A stretch of DNA of 64,000 nt from Thioploca ingrica (lineage in GTDB: Bacteria; Pseudomonadota; Gammaproteobacteria; Beggiatoales; Beggiatoaceae), in NCBI GenBank assembly GCA_000828835.1, contig AP014633.1, forward strand, positions 3,720,001 to 3,784,000. The letters run 5' to 3'. This document shows positions 48,269-57,766 of this stretch, piece by piece. The position numbers and the translations under genes were made by a program. Below the pieces are notes generated by a model. The model saw only the letters and a program-made list of their open reading frames with translations, was not told where the DNA came from and made no database searches. Numbering within the stretch: the first letter of the stretch is position 1; every line of letters starts with the position of its first letter.

Positions 48269-49774
48269 CTAGGCGATCTTGCAGCCCGTCGTGAATTGCG
48301 CCAGTTGAGTCGCTTTGAGTCTCTCTTGGTAAACTGCCATTACCGCTGCTTCAATCGGTTCTAGCGCATGTTCGTTGTTAGGCAATAATCCGGCTGATTC
48401 CAACGCGCGCCAAGGTTCAAAACCAATCCGAGCACAAAGCACGACTTCACAATCGGCGAGTAACTGGATAATGTTTTCGAGGACTACTTCTTTATCACCG
48501 CAAGTGTCATTACCCACACAATACAGTTCGGTGTGGCGATGACTGATAAAACGTATACCTTGTTGAGAGGCTTCGTAGATCAAAAATTCTTTGGCATGAC
48601 CAAAATGTTCATTAACTAGACCGTTACCTTTACTCGCTACCGCCATTCGTATTGGACGAGGCGGTGGTGATCCCGCCAATGGCTTTTGCCTGATAGGAAT
48701 GAATTGCAACTTGGCTGCAGGGCTGACTTGGTGATGGGTTAATTGTTTAGCAACCGCTTGTTGAAACGCTTGACGACGGCTCATCGCTGCTGCGTAATCA
48801 ACTGTTGTCGTTTCTAGCCGTTCTAAGCTAAATTCAGCCCCCCGATCCTCACCAAGTCGTCCAATCGCATCAGCCCGGCATTGACGACAATGTCGCATCA
48901 TCGTCATATTAACCGCGCAATCGGCTTGCAAAGTAGTCAGCTCTTCAGGAGTGGGTTCCCGCTGACCGGTTAAACCATAATAAGTTCCATGTTCAGGTTG
49001 GGCAATCAGCGGGATAATATTGTGCAAAAACGCACCTTTGGCTTTGACGACCTGAGCAACACTTTTAAGGTGCTCATCGTTAATACCGGGAATTAAAACC
49101 GAGTTCACTTTGACTAAAATACCTCGCTCTACCAACATTTCTAATCCCCGTTGTTGTTGTTCAATGAGAATAGCCGCTGCTGCTGCTCCCCTGATACGTT
49201 TATGCTGCCAAAAAATCCAAGGATAAATGTGAGCACCAATCGTCGGATCAATGCAATTAATGGTTATGGTGACATGACCAATGTTATGGCGAACGATTTC
49301 ATCAACGTATTGAGGTAAAGCCAGTCCATTGGTGGACAAACAGAATTTCAAATCGGGTGCTTGTTCAGCCACTTGCCGTAAAGTGCTAAAAGTACGTTGT
49401 GGATTAGCCAGCGGATCGCCAGGTCCAGCAACCCCAACGACCGTCATTTCTGGAATAGCCGTTGCGACTGCGAGTACTTTTTTCACGGCTTGTTCGGGAG
49501 TTAATAGCTCAGAGACCACACCGGGGCGTGATTCATTAGCGCAGTTGTATTTGCGGTTACAATAATGACATTGAATATTGCAAGCCGGTGCCACGGCCAC
49601 GTGCATACGTGCAAAGAAATGATGCGCTTGCTCAGAGTAACAAGGATGGTCAAAAATTTTTTGTCGAATTGCTTCGGGTAAATGATTCATCTGTTCAGTG
49701 CCGGAACCGCAGGATTGAGTAGTACAATCACTTTGCTGGATAGGGGTAGTTGGGTTAAGCATTGGTAACACCAT
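48269..49774 (-). CDS. nifB: Nitrogenase cofactor biosynthesis radical-SAM protein NifB
   Basis: A 501-residue NifB that builds NifB-co, the Fe-S-carbide precursor of all nitrogenase cofactors. The radical-SAM cluster is Cys65-x3-Cys69-x2-Cys72 in PACNIQCHYCNRKYNC; further motifs are VGVAGPGDPLANP, KFCLSTNGL, VTITINCIDP and RHCRQCRADAIG. The C-terminal NifX-like domain (about 375-490, RIMAVASKGNGLVNEHFGHAKEF) binds the product. AAGGA lies eight bases upstream of the ATG. It is first in the operon nifB-fdx-flavodiiron-fdx-FeSII-nifQ and has a candidate sigma54 promoter and NifA site upstream. The structural nifHDK genes are not in the window. Confidence 0.96.
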   Translation of the reverse strand: MVLPMLNPTTPIQQSDCTTQSCGSGTEQMNHLPEAIRQKIFDHPCYSEQAHHFFARMHVAVAPACNIQCHYCNRKYNCANESRPGVVSELLTPEQAVKKVLAVATAIPEMTVVGVAGPGDPLANPQRTFSTLRQVAEQAPDLKFCLSTNGLALPQYVDEIVRHNIGHVTITINCIDPTIGAHIYPWIFWQHKRIRGAAAAAILIEQQQRGLEMLVERGILVKVNSVLIPGINDEHLKSVAQVVKAKGAFLHNIIPLIAQPEHGTYYGLTGQREPTPEELTTLQADCAVNMTMMRHCRQCRADAIGRLGEDRGAEFSLERLETTTVDYAAAMSRRQAFQQAVAKQLTHHQVSPAAKLQFIPIRQKPLAGSPPPRPIRMAVASKGNGLVNEHFGHAKEFLIYEASQQGIRFISHRHTELYCVGNDTCGDKEVVLENIIQLLADCEVVLCARIGFEPWRALESAGLLPNNEHALEPIEAAVMAVYQERLKATQLAQFTTGCKIA

Positions 49775-49809
49775 ATCTTATCCTTAGAGTTACTTTTTAA
49801 TTGCTTTCG

Positions 49810-49823
49810 GCAACTTTTATGCC
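49810..49823 (-). promoter_or_regulatory. Candidate sigma54 (-24/-12) promoter of nifB
   Basis: Read on the minus strand the sequence is GGGCATAAAAGTTGC: GG and GC spaced by exactly ten bases, with the TTGC -12 box intact and GGGCAT in place of TGGCAC at -24. Transcription would start near 49798, giving a 24-nt leader with the nifB ribosome-binding site. Confidence 0.5.
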
Positions 49824-49917
49824 CAGCGCGAAAGTTTTTTAATACTTTGTTTCTATTGTCATTATTTAATAAGTACTCAAAAAATGTCGCAAAAACCACC
49901 AAAATAAACGGGTCAGT

Positions 49918-49933
49918 TGTGCCACACACAACA
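49918..49933 (-). promoter_or_regulatory. Candidate NifA upstream activating site (TGT-N10-ACA)
   Basis: The motif TGT-GCCACACACA-ACA fits the NifA half-site rule TGT-N10-ACA and lies about 100 bp upstream of the candidate nifB -24 box, the usual distance for an enhancer. Confidence 0.5.
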
Positions 49934-50060
49934 ATTTGCTACCGCCTAATTCGTACTCATACTCAATGGCATTCAAGAATAAACCTCGGTGGTCAATCCT
50001 TTGTCGATGAGGTGAGAAGCCAGGTAGCCAGGTAGGGTGGGCAAAAGCGAAGCGTTGCTC

Positions 50061-50211
50061 CAATGCCATTAAGTTAAGCATGGTTCTCCCCCGCCTTACC
50101 AAGGAGGGGGTTGGGGGGTGGTTAATCATTTGAATAAGATAAACTTTTTCAACCACCCCCAGCCCCTCCTTATTAAGGCGGGGGGAAATTTTCCTTAACT
50201 TAATGGCATTG
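50061..50211. mobile_element. Miniature inverted-repeat element, 151 bp
   Basis: A perfect 18-bp terminal inverted repeat: CAATGCCATTAAGTTAAG at 50061-50078 and its complement at 50194-50211. The element is flanked by an 11-bp direct repeat with one mismatch (AAGCGTTGCTC at 50050-50060, AAGCGTTGCCC at 50212-50222). The inside is a long C-run/G-run hairpin with no coding capacity. It has split an older GGTGGGCAAAAGCG...TTGCCCGCCC hairpin. Confidence 0.88.
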
Positions 50212-51028
50212 AAGCGTTGCCCGCCCTCATTAGTTAATCAACAAAATGGTGGGCACCGGTGCCCACCCTACCTGGCTTTTGAGTGAGAGGGCGAACACGT
50301 CGGTTTGCCCCTACATACGTGGTATTTTGTAGGGGCAGACCGACGTGTCTGCCCTTAACTTAATGGCAGTGACGCCGGCGCGTGGGAACGAGGAAACGAG
50401 GAAACGAGGAAAACGAGGAAACAAAAATTTATCAACTTAATCAATTGAAAATAAAAACTATATTATTAAAAAAGTGTTGAAAATGAACACGTGTTGATTT
50501 TAGCCAGTTTTTTAATTTAATTAATTGAAAATAAACAATTTTTTATCAAAAAATAGCGGCAAAACTAGTCATTTTGCACACCCTACTTTAGTAAGGTTAT
50601 TTTGACAAATACTTAATAAACAATAAGTTATTCTTTGGGATGAAACTTGCAAGAGAAAAGGAGGTTTTCATCAGCGCTCGACTTAGACCCACAATGAAAT
50701 TCAGTTTCGCGGCTGGGAAACCTGATAAATAAGATTGTAGCGGTATACAACCGTTACAATCTTTATCCCCCAAATTAAGTTTGGTATTCACTTAATTTCC
50801 TTACAGTTGAATTTGAGGAACATATAATATGTTAGCACAAAATAAGGATAGTGGTTGTTTACCTGCGCTGTTCCTGGCTTGCCCCCTTCGACAGCGGCAT
50901 TTTAACTTTCCTTCTCGACGGGAAAAAGAGTGTACTTCAACTCATTGCACGGCATTCCTACGCCGGCGCGTGGGAACGAGGAACGAACTCCCGTTATCAT
51001 AACCTTACTTATCAAGTACTTGGTCATT
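50212..51028. other. Repeat-rich intergenic stretch
   Basis: Positions 50289-50371 form a hairpin (GGGCGAACACGTCGG... pairing with ...CCGACGTGTCTGCCC) that ends in a single right-hand terminal repeat CTTAACTTAATGGCAGTG (50354-50371), a half miniature element. Positions 50372-50425 contain GCCGGCGCGTGGGAACGAGG followed by four near-tandem AAACGAGG units; the GCCGGCGCGTGGGAACGAGG block recurs at 50962-50981. Positions 50430-50800 are A+T-rich with no gene I can support. Confidence 0.7.
50829..51002 (+). CDS. Small ORF with good ribosome-binding site, possible gene remnant
   Basis: 57 codons starting at ATG 50829, preceded by TTGAGGAAC at suitable spacing. The product (MLAQNKDSGCLPALFLACPL...) is not recognised. 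Its last third is read through the dispersed GCCGGCGCGTGGGAACGAGG repeat at 50962-50981, so either the repeat truncated an older gene or the frame is fortuitous. Confidence 0.25.
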   Translation: MLAQNKDSGCLPALFLACPLRQRHFNFPSRREKECTSTHCTAFLRRRVGTRNELPLS

Positions 51029-51183
51029 TTTGACAATGGTGTCAAATTACTAATTCCCTAATTTATTTAGATAGTTGCAATAGTTCACTTTTGAATTACA
51101 TGGATAAGCGCGCAACGAATTTGACAGAAGTGTCAAATTGGGTTTTTGTCAAGGGGGTTTTAATTTGACAGAAGCATCAAATT
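51029..51183. promoter_or_regulatory. Three TTTGACA-N4-TGTCAAA dyads upstream of the LRR gene
   Basis: Perfect dyads TTTGACA-ATGG-TGTCAAA (51029-51046) and TTTGACA-GAAG-TGTCAAA (51120-51137, arms extend to 22 bp at 51118-51139), and a weaker one at 51162-51183 with two arm mismatches. They lie 114-270 bp before the ATG at 51297. They look like operators for a dimeric regulator; TTGACA could also serve as a -35 box. Confidence 0.6.
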
Positions 51184-51296
51184 GGAGGATAAAAAAATTT
51201 TTTTAATTGGACAATATAGCAAAAGACAAAGCGCGTAATTTGTACCACAATTATTCATGTTCTTCTTGGAATTTTAATTTATGAGGAGATTGTTTT

Positions 51297-54200
51297 ATGA
51301 AAAATTTACGTCAGGACAAGTTTGTCCAAAGAATTAATTGCTTGCAGTTATTACCCTTAATCGGAATTTTAACGTGGTCATCTTGGGCACAAGCTGCCAC
51401 AGATTGCGCCACCGTTACCGAAATTTCACCAACTGAATGTGGTGCCTTAGTCGCATTATATAAGAGTACCACCGGACCAAATTGGTATGATAATCAAACT
51501 AATAATTGGAATGTGACTAACACACCCTGCAGTTGGACGGGAGTAACCTGTGATGGTATCTCACCACCACCACAACATGTCATTGGCATTACAAGGCGAG
51601 AGAAACGATTAGTAGGTACACTTCCGGATTTAAGTGCTTTAACTTCTTTGCAAACACTCGATTTAGTAGGATATGATGGGTGGTGCTGGGATTGTAAAAA
51701 TCAATTGGGGGGAACTTTACCCAATTTAAGTGCCTTGACCAGTTTAAAATCTCTTGATCTTTCTTATAATCTATTTACAGGTAATATCGATCCATTGTCC
51801 TTACCAACTAGTTTAACTTCTCTGTATTTAGAGGGAAATCAGTTAGAAGGAATTATATCTAGCCTGCCCGGTTCACCTAGTTTAACTAATTTAACTTCTC
51901 TGTATTTACAGAACAATCAGTTAAAAGGAGCTATACCTGACTTTAGTAGCTTTGCTAGTTTGGAATACCTTGATTTAAGTTACAATTATTATTTAACTGG
52001 ACCACTTAGTGCCTCACTGTTTCCAATCAACAGTAAATTAAAGTCACTCACTTTATATAGTACTGGCCTAAATCAACCACTTCCTGATTTAAGCACTTTA
52101 ACCCAATTGACCTCTCTTAATCTCAGTTCTACTCGGTTAACCGGTCCTGTTAAAGCTGAATTTTTTCCAGCAATTAGCTTGACCTCTTTGGATTTATCAT
52201 CTAACTACTCACTAAACCAACCGCTTCCTGATTTAAGCACTTTAACCAAGTTGACGACGCTTAACTTAGCATATAGTTCATTAACCGGGCCTATTAACCC
52301 GGCGTTGTTTCCTCTCAGTTTGAATTCACTCTATTTATCTAGCACCCAACTTAGTGGACAGATTCCTAATTTTAGTAATCTTGTCAATTTAACAAATCTT
52401 GATTTATCTTATAACTATCAATTAACGGGACCGATTGATGGTTCACTTTTTCCAATTCCAACCGGTTTGCAAACCGGTTTGCAAACACTCTCCCTGTACG
52501 GAACTCCACTGAATCAGACCCTTCCTGATCTGAGTATTTTAGATAATTTGGCTAATCTTGGACTAAGTAGTACACAGTTAACTGGACCAATTGATCCTTC
52601 GTACTTGCCAACCAATTTGGGTTCACTTTCCTTAGATAACAACCAACTTAATAGTTCTTTGCCCGATTTAAGTGGATTGAAAAGCTTAGGTTATCTTAAC
52701 ATCTCCAACAATCAATTAAGTGACGCCATTAATGGTTCATACTTGCCACCCAATTTAGTAAGTCTATTTCTGGACAACAACCAACTCACTGGTCCCTTTC
52801 CTAATTTAAGTGGATTGACCCAGTTAAGTGAACTTAGCATATCCTCCAATCAATTAAGTGACTTCATTAATGGCTCATCCTTGCGACCCAGTTTAAATCG
52901 GTTATCTTTGTATAACAATCAATTGAGCGGTGCCTTTCCCAATTTAGGTGGAGTGACCAACTTAGGGTATCTAGATATTTCCAACAATCAATTAAGCGGG
53001 CCAATTGAGGCTTCATCTCTTCCACCTAATTTAGGAGAATTTTCTTTATCTAACAATCAGTTTAATGGTGTCATTCCCAATTTACCGAGTGGATTATGGC
53101 GCCTCAACCTATCCTGGAATCACTTCACCGGAGCTATTCCAAATTTGCCAGCCGGCATAGGGGCACTTTACCTGAATAATAACCAACTCAGTGGTGAAAT
53201 TCCCGATTCATTGACTAATTTAACAGGTTTATGTTCACAATCCCCAGACATCCCTTGCTGGGAGTATTCCGATTTAGGTTACAACCATTTAAAAGTTCCC
53301 GCTTCCACACAAGTGACTGCTTTCCTGGAAGCACCCGGTAATAAAGATCCGGATTGGGCATCCACTCAAACTGTTTTTTTATTAACTTGCCCGAACGGCG
53401 GTAGTTTGGGAATTCAATCGGCCGGATATGATCCGGACACAGGAGAATTTGATTTTGGTACTAAAATTGTTAATAGTACTGCCTCTCTTAATATCAATAT
53501 AGTTGCTCGAGACTGCGGCACCCTGCAAGTTGATAGCATTGGATTTTTAGGTACTGATGCCAGCGAATTTCACTATAACGCAGATAGCAAATCCTGTAGC
53601 ACTGGTGATCGCTACTCTGCTTGTCAATTTACCGTGGCTTTTACTCCCCTAACACTCGGTACTAAGGAAGCTACTTTGAAGTTCATCTTGACTGATCCAA
53701 GCATCAACAAAGAATTGATTATCCAAGCTAAAGCAATTAGAGCCGGCAACGCTAAAATCGATGTAGTCCCCAACAGTTATGATTTTGGTGAAGTCAACAT
53801 CGGTGAATCTTCAGCTATACAGGAATTCAAGCTCGAAAATACCGGCAATATTGATTTGAAATGGGATTTTATAGGTCTCACTGAAGATAGAGCTAATTAT
53901 TTCTTCTACCCTTGGAACTGTGCTTATAAAAACGTACTGTATCCGGCTAAGGCATGTGACTTTGGAGCACAATTTATCCCGGTCATAGAAGGTGAGAAAA
54001 AAGCGAGTATACTCATTAGTTCTTCCGATACACCTTCTAAAAAGGTGACACTTCGCGGCACAGCAAAAACGCCGGAGGAATGTTTAAATGAAAATATTAC
54101 TATTGAATCAAAACGTAACGGTAATTGGGATAATGCTTCAACTTGGAGTGGCGACGCTATTCCGACTCCAGCAGATAATGTTCGCATCAAGAGAGGTCAC

Positions 54201-57200
54201 ACGATAACGGCTCTCCCCTACACTGCGGTGAAAGCCCTGTGTATTGAAAACGGTGGAGGCTTAAAAAGCTCAGATAATAAAGGGACTTATCTCATTCTTC
54301 ATGCCGAGAATTACTTACAGAACAAAGGCTCGATTAAAGGACAGGATGGTGTAAGCGAAACTGGATATTCATGTACCGGTGATTATTGGTCAGTTATTGG
54401 GAAACCAGAATGTGCTCAACCGGGTGCCAGTGTCATTTTATCAGTGGGTGACGGTTCCAAGAATTTGTTCCGCAATGAAGGGGTTATCACCGCCGGTAAC
54501 GGTGGCAAGGGCAAACAATATGGTGCCTATGGTGGTGGTGTCAGTGTTTACGGGGGTAGTTTCATTAATACCGCCACGCTCAAGGGTAGCGGTGGTATCA
54601 TTATCGCTGGCAAAGGCGGTGATATTACTGATAGCCAACCAGGACGAGCCGGCAAAGGTGGCGACTTGAGCCTGATGGCTGAGAATTATTTACACCATCA
54701 TGGTGAAGTACAAATCGCCGCTGGTGGTGGTGGTAATTGTAATGCGGCGTCCGGTCAGGTGGGCGGTAATGGCGGTAACCTGAGATTGGCTGCGCCTCTC
54801 CTGGTGAAGTTAGGGGGTGGTGACTTTAGCACTGGTCAAGGTGGCATCAATTGCTCACAAAATGGCTTGCCCGGGAATGTCTTTATCGAACCGAGTGTTA
54901 TTTCTTTGGCGGGAGCCAGCACCAAAATTGAAGGCGGTAATGTCACTATTTTTGGCGGCAAAGATTGGGTACTCGATTTAAGCAACGTCGGCGCTACTGT
55001 CATCAAAGCAACCGGCAATATCACCTTAGCGGTTGGTGAGGGTGGCATTATCAATTTGAAAAATAACCGTGGTTTCATCTTAGAAGCCGGTGGTCGAGTC
55101 AACCTCTTTTCTGACAACATTTTGTTAGATGATGGGGTGGGATTGAGCGACCTGATCAAAGCGGCTAGCATCAATGAAGGACCGAGCAAAATTTTATATG
55201 ACGTTTCTCTCATCGGTTCCGGTAAACACACCGGTGAACCAGGAACGACCTTGCCTATTTCCTTAACCCTGGTTAATGGTGGACCAGAGACCGATACCTA
55301 TACTCTGCAACTTGTTGATCCGAAAGGTTGGGTTTCAGGTCAAATAACATCTCCTCTTGAAGTGAAAGCTTTAGATACTCATGAATTATCGTTAGAAGTG
55401 GCGTTGCCTAATGAACCTGGCGAAATCAACACCATTACCATCACGGCTATCTCTCAAACGGATGCTACGGTAAAAGCGGTTGCAGAAATACAAGTCGCTG
55501 TCGCTCAAGCAACGATACATGCGGTTACTTTAACTACTGAGACCAACCAATGGTTTGGCGAACCCGGCTCGACTTTATCGATCCCGTTGACCCTGACTAA
55601 TAAAGGTAACGAGATAGATACTTATACTTTAAAGACGAGTAATTCAGCGAATTGGGCTTTGGAACTGTTGCCGGCTTCCGTTCCACTGGATAAATCGGCA
55701 AGTGCCAATTTAAACCTAAACATGACATTGCCAGCAGAACCCGGTGCTAAGAGTGTTATTACCATCACCGCAACTTCTCAGGCTGATCCCAGTGTGATAG
55801 AAGAAATGCTGCTGACGGTGGGGACAACCTCACATGACTTCTCTCTCACCACGACCTCACCACAAGTCTCCGGCGAACCCGGCGCTATTTTACCGATTGA
55901 GTTAGAACTCACTAACAACGGTTCCAATGCTGACACCTATGAACTGAAAGTGACTGATAATCCAGCTAATTTGACTGTCAATGGCTTACCAACTACGCCG
56001 CTGCCAGTGGAAATATCCGAAACCAAGAAAGTAGTACTAGAAATTATTTTACCAACCGAACCCGGTGCGACCAACACACTGGCGGTCACAGCAACTTCGC
56101 AAAACGATCCTAACGTGACGAAAGTTCTGCCAATGACAATCACGGTTGCCGGAAAGAATACCGATAATAATTCCCAACCCATAGAGATAACGCCTACACC
56201 GCCACCGGTGACGGTTCCAATAGTAAATCAGGAAATCTCTACCCCGGCAGTGGCAAAAGCAGATGAACCTGCTGTTCCGCCACCCCCCGTTGTTCCGTCA
56301 CCCGAAGTAACTCAAACGACGGTGATTTCTGACATTTCAGGGTTAACTTCTTGTCCACCGACGGGTGAAATTGATTACCTGTGTAGAAATCATGGACATA
56401 CCTTAACCAACGCCGCGCTGGGAACCGACGCGAAAGTAGCCGGTGGCCAATTAGCCGGTGTGATTGAAAATAAAGGAATTGTCTCTCAGGTAACCATTCA
56501 ACCCGATACGCTGTTAAAAGGAGGCAGACTCACTGGTTACATTGTCAATGAAGGTACGCTGGCGGATTTCACTTTCGTCGGTGCTCAAGTCAGCGGCGGA
56601 ACTTTAGCCGGAATCGTTACCAATGACAGTCGAGTCGGTGGCACTCTCATCAATGTCCACTTAGCCGCTAATACCCACATTACCGGTGGCAATCTCCAAG
56701 GAGAAATCACCGGCGAAGCAGCGGCACCGGCTTTATTAGAAGAACTAACGGTTAAGGCTAATAGTCATCTTTCCCAGGTAAAAATTGGCAAGAATGTCCA
56801 GTTTGAAGATCAAGTGACTTTTGGAGACGGAGTACAATTTGTTAATCCCGCTGAGGATCCGAGACAGGTCGATCTCACAGCCACTGACAGTAAACACATG
56901 ACGATATCTCAGAATACGGAGATCATTACGACTTGCAACACTGAACTTCCCCAACTTGGCGTAATTGCCACCAATTCGCAAGGAAAAACCGTGGTCACGA
57001 GTGCGCAAATCGCCGGTGGTGCAGCCGCTACTTCAGGGACTTTCCAGCGAGAACTAACTGTTAGCTTATCAAAACCGGTGGATATACGCGCTACTCTCTG
57101 CGTTGATCCCAAACAAGTTGGGCAACTGGTCGGTTTCATTGCGTATGCCGCTTATACTGCCGCTGATTCGCCTAACCGTAAATCTGCTCTCTATAGGTTA

Positions 57201-57413
57201 GACGCTAATAATCAGGTATTACCTTGGGATGGCAACTTTGCCAGTCTACTCGCGTTCAAAGAAGATATTTTGGAACCGACTCAGACCGTGGAAATCTATC
57301 AAGGTAAATTAGTTGCTCCACCAGGTGTTATTGAAATTCACTTTGGTTACCGTTTAGAGGATGGTACCGTAACCGTTAGTGATAAAACTATCCAGATCAC
57401 CATAACCAATTAA
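51297..57413 (+). CDS. Giant exported LRR/multidomain surface protein
   Basis: 2038 residues. Signal peptide 1-33 (ending SSWAQA). Residues 38-90 are a plant-type LRR cap (ALVALYKSTTGPNWYDNQTNNWN, PCSWTGVTCDG). About 95-655 are leucine-rich repeats of the LxxLxLxxNxLxGxIP type. About 690-920 hold two ASH/choice-of-anchor-like beta modules (YDFGEVNIGESSAIQEFKLENTGN). About 930-1000 resemble a G8-type module (NGNWDNASTWSGDAIPTPADNV), followed by a Gly-rich right-handed-helix-like region to 1200. Three roughly 95-residue NEW3-like repeats follow (GEPGxxLPI...GxxxDTYxL, 1305-1615), then a Pro-rich linker and a beta-rich C-terminus. ATGAGGAGA precedes the start. Probably an adhesin or sheath component; no sortase, PEP-CTERM or type IX tail is seen. 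Confidence 0.85.
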   Translation: MKNLRQDKFVQRINCLQLLPLIGILTWSSWAQAATDCATVTEISPTECGALVALYKSTTGPNWYDNQTNNWNVTNTPCSWTGVTCDGISPPPQHVIGITRREKRLVGTLPDLSALTSLQTLDLVGYDGWCWDCKNQLGGTLPNLSALTSLKSLDLSYNLFTGNIDPLSLPTSLTSLYLEGNQLEGIISSLPGSPSLTNLTSLYLQNNQLKGAIPDFSSFASLEYLDLSYNYYLTGPLSASLFPINSKLKSLTLYSTGLNQPLPDLSTLTQLTSLNLSSTRLTGPVKAEFFPAISLTSLDLSSNYSLNQPLPDLSTLTKLTTLNLAYSSLTGPINPALFPLSLNSLYLSSTQLSGQIPNFSNLVNLTNLDLSYNYQLTGPIDGSLFPIPTGLQTGLQTLSLYGTPLNQTLPDLSILDNLANLGLSSTQLTGPIDPSYLPTNLGSLSLDNNQLNSSLPDLSGLKSLGYLNISNNQLSDAINGSYLPPNLVSLFLDNNQLTGPFPNLSGLTQLSELSISSNQLSDFINGSSLRPSLNRLSLYNNQLSGAFPNLGGVTNLGYLDISNNQLSGPIEASSLPPNLGEFSLSNNQFNGVIPNLPSGLWRLNLSWNHFTGAIPNLPAGIGALYLNNNQLSGEIPDSLTNLTGLCSQSPDIPCWEYSDLGYNHLKVPASTQVTAFLEAPGNKDPDWASTQTVFLLTCPNGGSLGIQSAGYDPDTGEFDFGTKIVNSTASLNINIVARDCGTLQVDSIGFLGTDASEFHYNADSKSCSTGDRYSACQFTVAFTPLTLGTKEATLKFILTDPSINKELIIQAKAIRAGNAKIDVVPNSYDFGEVNIGESSAIQEFKLENTGNIDLKWDFIGLTEDRANYFFYPWNCAYKNVLYPAKACDFGAQFIPVIEGEKKASILISSSDTPSKKVTLRGTAKTPEECLNENITIESKRNGNWDNASTWSGDAIPTPADNVRIKRGHTITALPYTAVKALCIENGGGLKSSDNKGTYLILHAENYLQNKGSIKGQDGVSETGYSCTGDYWSVIGKPECAQPGASVILSVGDGSKNLFRNEGVITAGNGGKGKQYGAYGGGVSVYGGSFINTATLKGSGGIIIAGKGGDITDSQPGRAGKGGDLSLMAENYLHHHGEVQIAAGGGGNCNAASGQVGGNGGNLRLAAPLLVKLGGGDFSTGQGGINCSQNGLPGNVFIEPSVISLAGASTKIEGGNVTIFGGKDWVLDLSNVGATVIKATGNITLAVGEGGIINLKNNRGFILEAGGRVNLFSDNILLDDGVGLSDLIKAASINEGPSKILYDVSLIGSGKHTGEPGTTLPISLTLVNGGPETDTYTLQLVDPKGWVSGQITSPLEVKALDTHELSLEVALPNEPGEINTITITAISQTDATVKAVAEIQVAVAQATIHAVTLTTETNQWFGEPGSTLSIPLTLTNKGNEIDTYTLKTSNSANWALELLPASVPLDKSASANLNLNMTLPAEPGAKSVITITATSQADPSVIEEMLLTVGTTSHDFSLTTTSPQVSGEPGAILPIELELTNNGSNADTYELKVTDNPANLTVNGLPTTPLPVEISETKKVVLEIILPTEPGATNTLAVTATSQNDPNVTKVLPMTITVAGKNTDNNSQPIEITPTPPPVTVPIVNQEISTPAVAKADEPAVPPPPVVPSPEVTQTTVISDISGLTSCPPTGEIDYLCRNHGHTLTNAALGTDAKVAGGQLAGVIENKGIVSQVTIQPDTLLKGGRLTGYIVNEGTLADFTFVGAQVSGGTLAGIVTNDSRVGGTLINVHLAANTHITGGNLQGEITGEAAAPALLEELTVKANSHLSQVKIGKNVQFEDQVTFGDGVQFVNPAEDPRQVDLTATDSKHMTISQNTEIITTCNTELPQLGVIATNSQGKTVVTSAQIAGGAAATSGTFQRELTVSLSKPVDIRATLCVDPKQVGQLVGFIAYAAYTAADSPNRKSALYRLDANNQVLPWDGNFASLLAFKEDILEPTQTVEIYQGKLVAPPGVIEIHFGYRLEDGTVTVSDKTIQITITN

Positions 57414-57423
57414 TATTTTTAAA

Positions 57424-57575
57424 GGTGCGTTATGACGACTGATGTCTAACGCACCCTACACTACGATGCCATTAAGTTAAGGTGGGGCAAACACCTCGGT
57501 TCGCCCCTACAGCCCCAAAATACGTGAAGTTTGTAGGGGCAGACCAGCGTATCTGCCCTTAATTTAATGGCATTG
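57424..57575. repeat. Palindrome plus degenerate miniature element
   Basis: Positions 57424-57455 are a GGTGCGTTA...TAACGCACC hairpin. Positions 57464-57575 have imperfect element ends, CGATGCCATTAAGTTAAG and CTTAATTTAATGGCATTG (57558-57575), around a GTAGGGGCAGACC-type hairpin shared with 50289-50354. No target duplication is visible. The remaining bases to 57766 include a ribosome-binding site (CAGGAGAA) for the next gene. Confidence 0.8.
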
Positions 57576-57766
57576 AGGCAAACACCCCCACAATTAACTC
57601 CGATGCACCTTATTTTCCTCATCAACACGTAACATTATCGCTCAACTCCACGCCTGTTAAGAAAAATTCCTATATTCAATTAGTTATATACTCATATCTT
57701 TTGTTAGCTTTAACATTTAAATTTTAACTCATAGTTGAAACTGTTTAATAACAGGAGAATATAGAG

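Noticed and set aside
57464..57575. Complete, recently moved miniature element
   Set aside because: The ends are imperfect and the flanking 11-mers do not match, so I call it degenerate.
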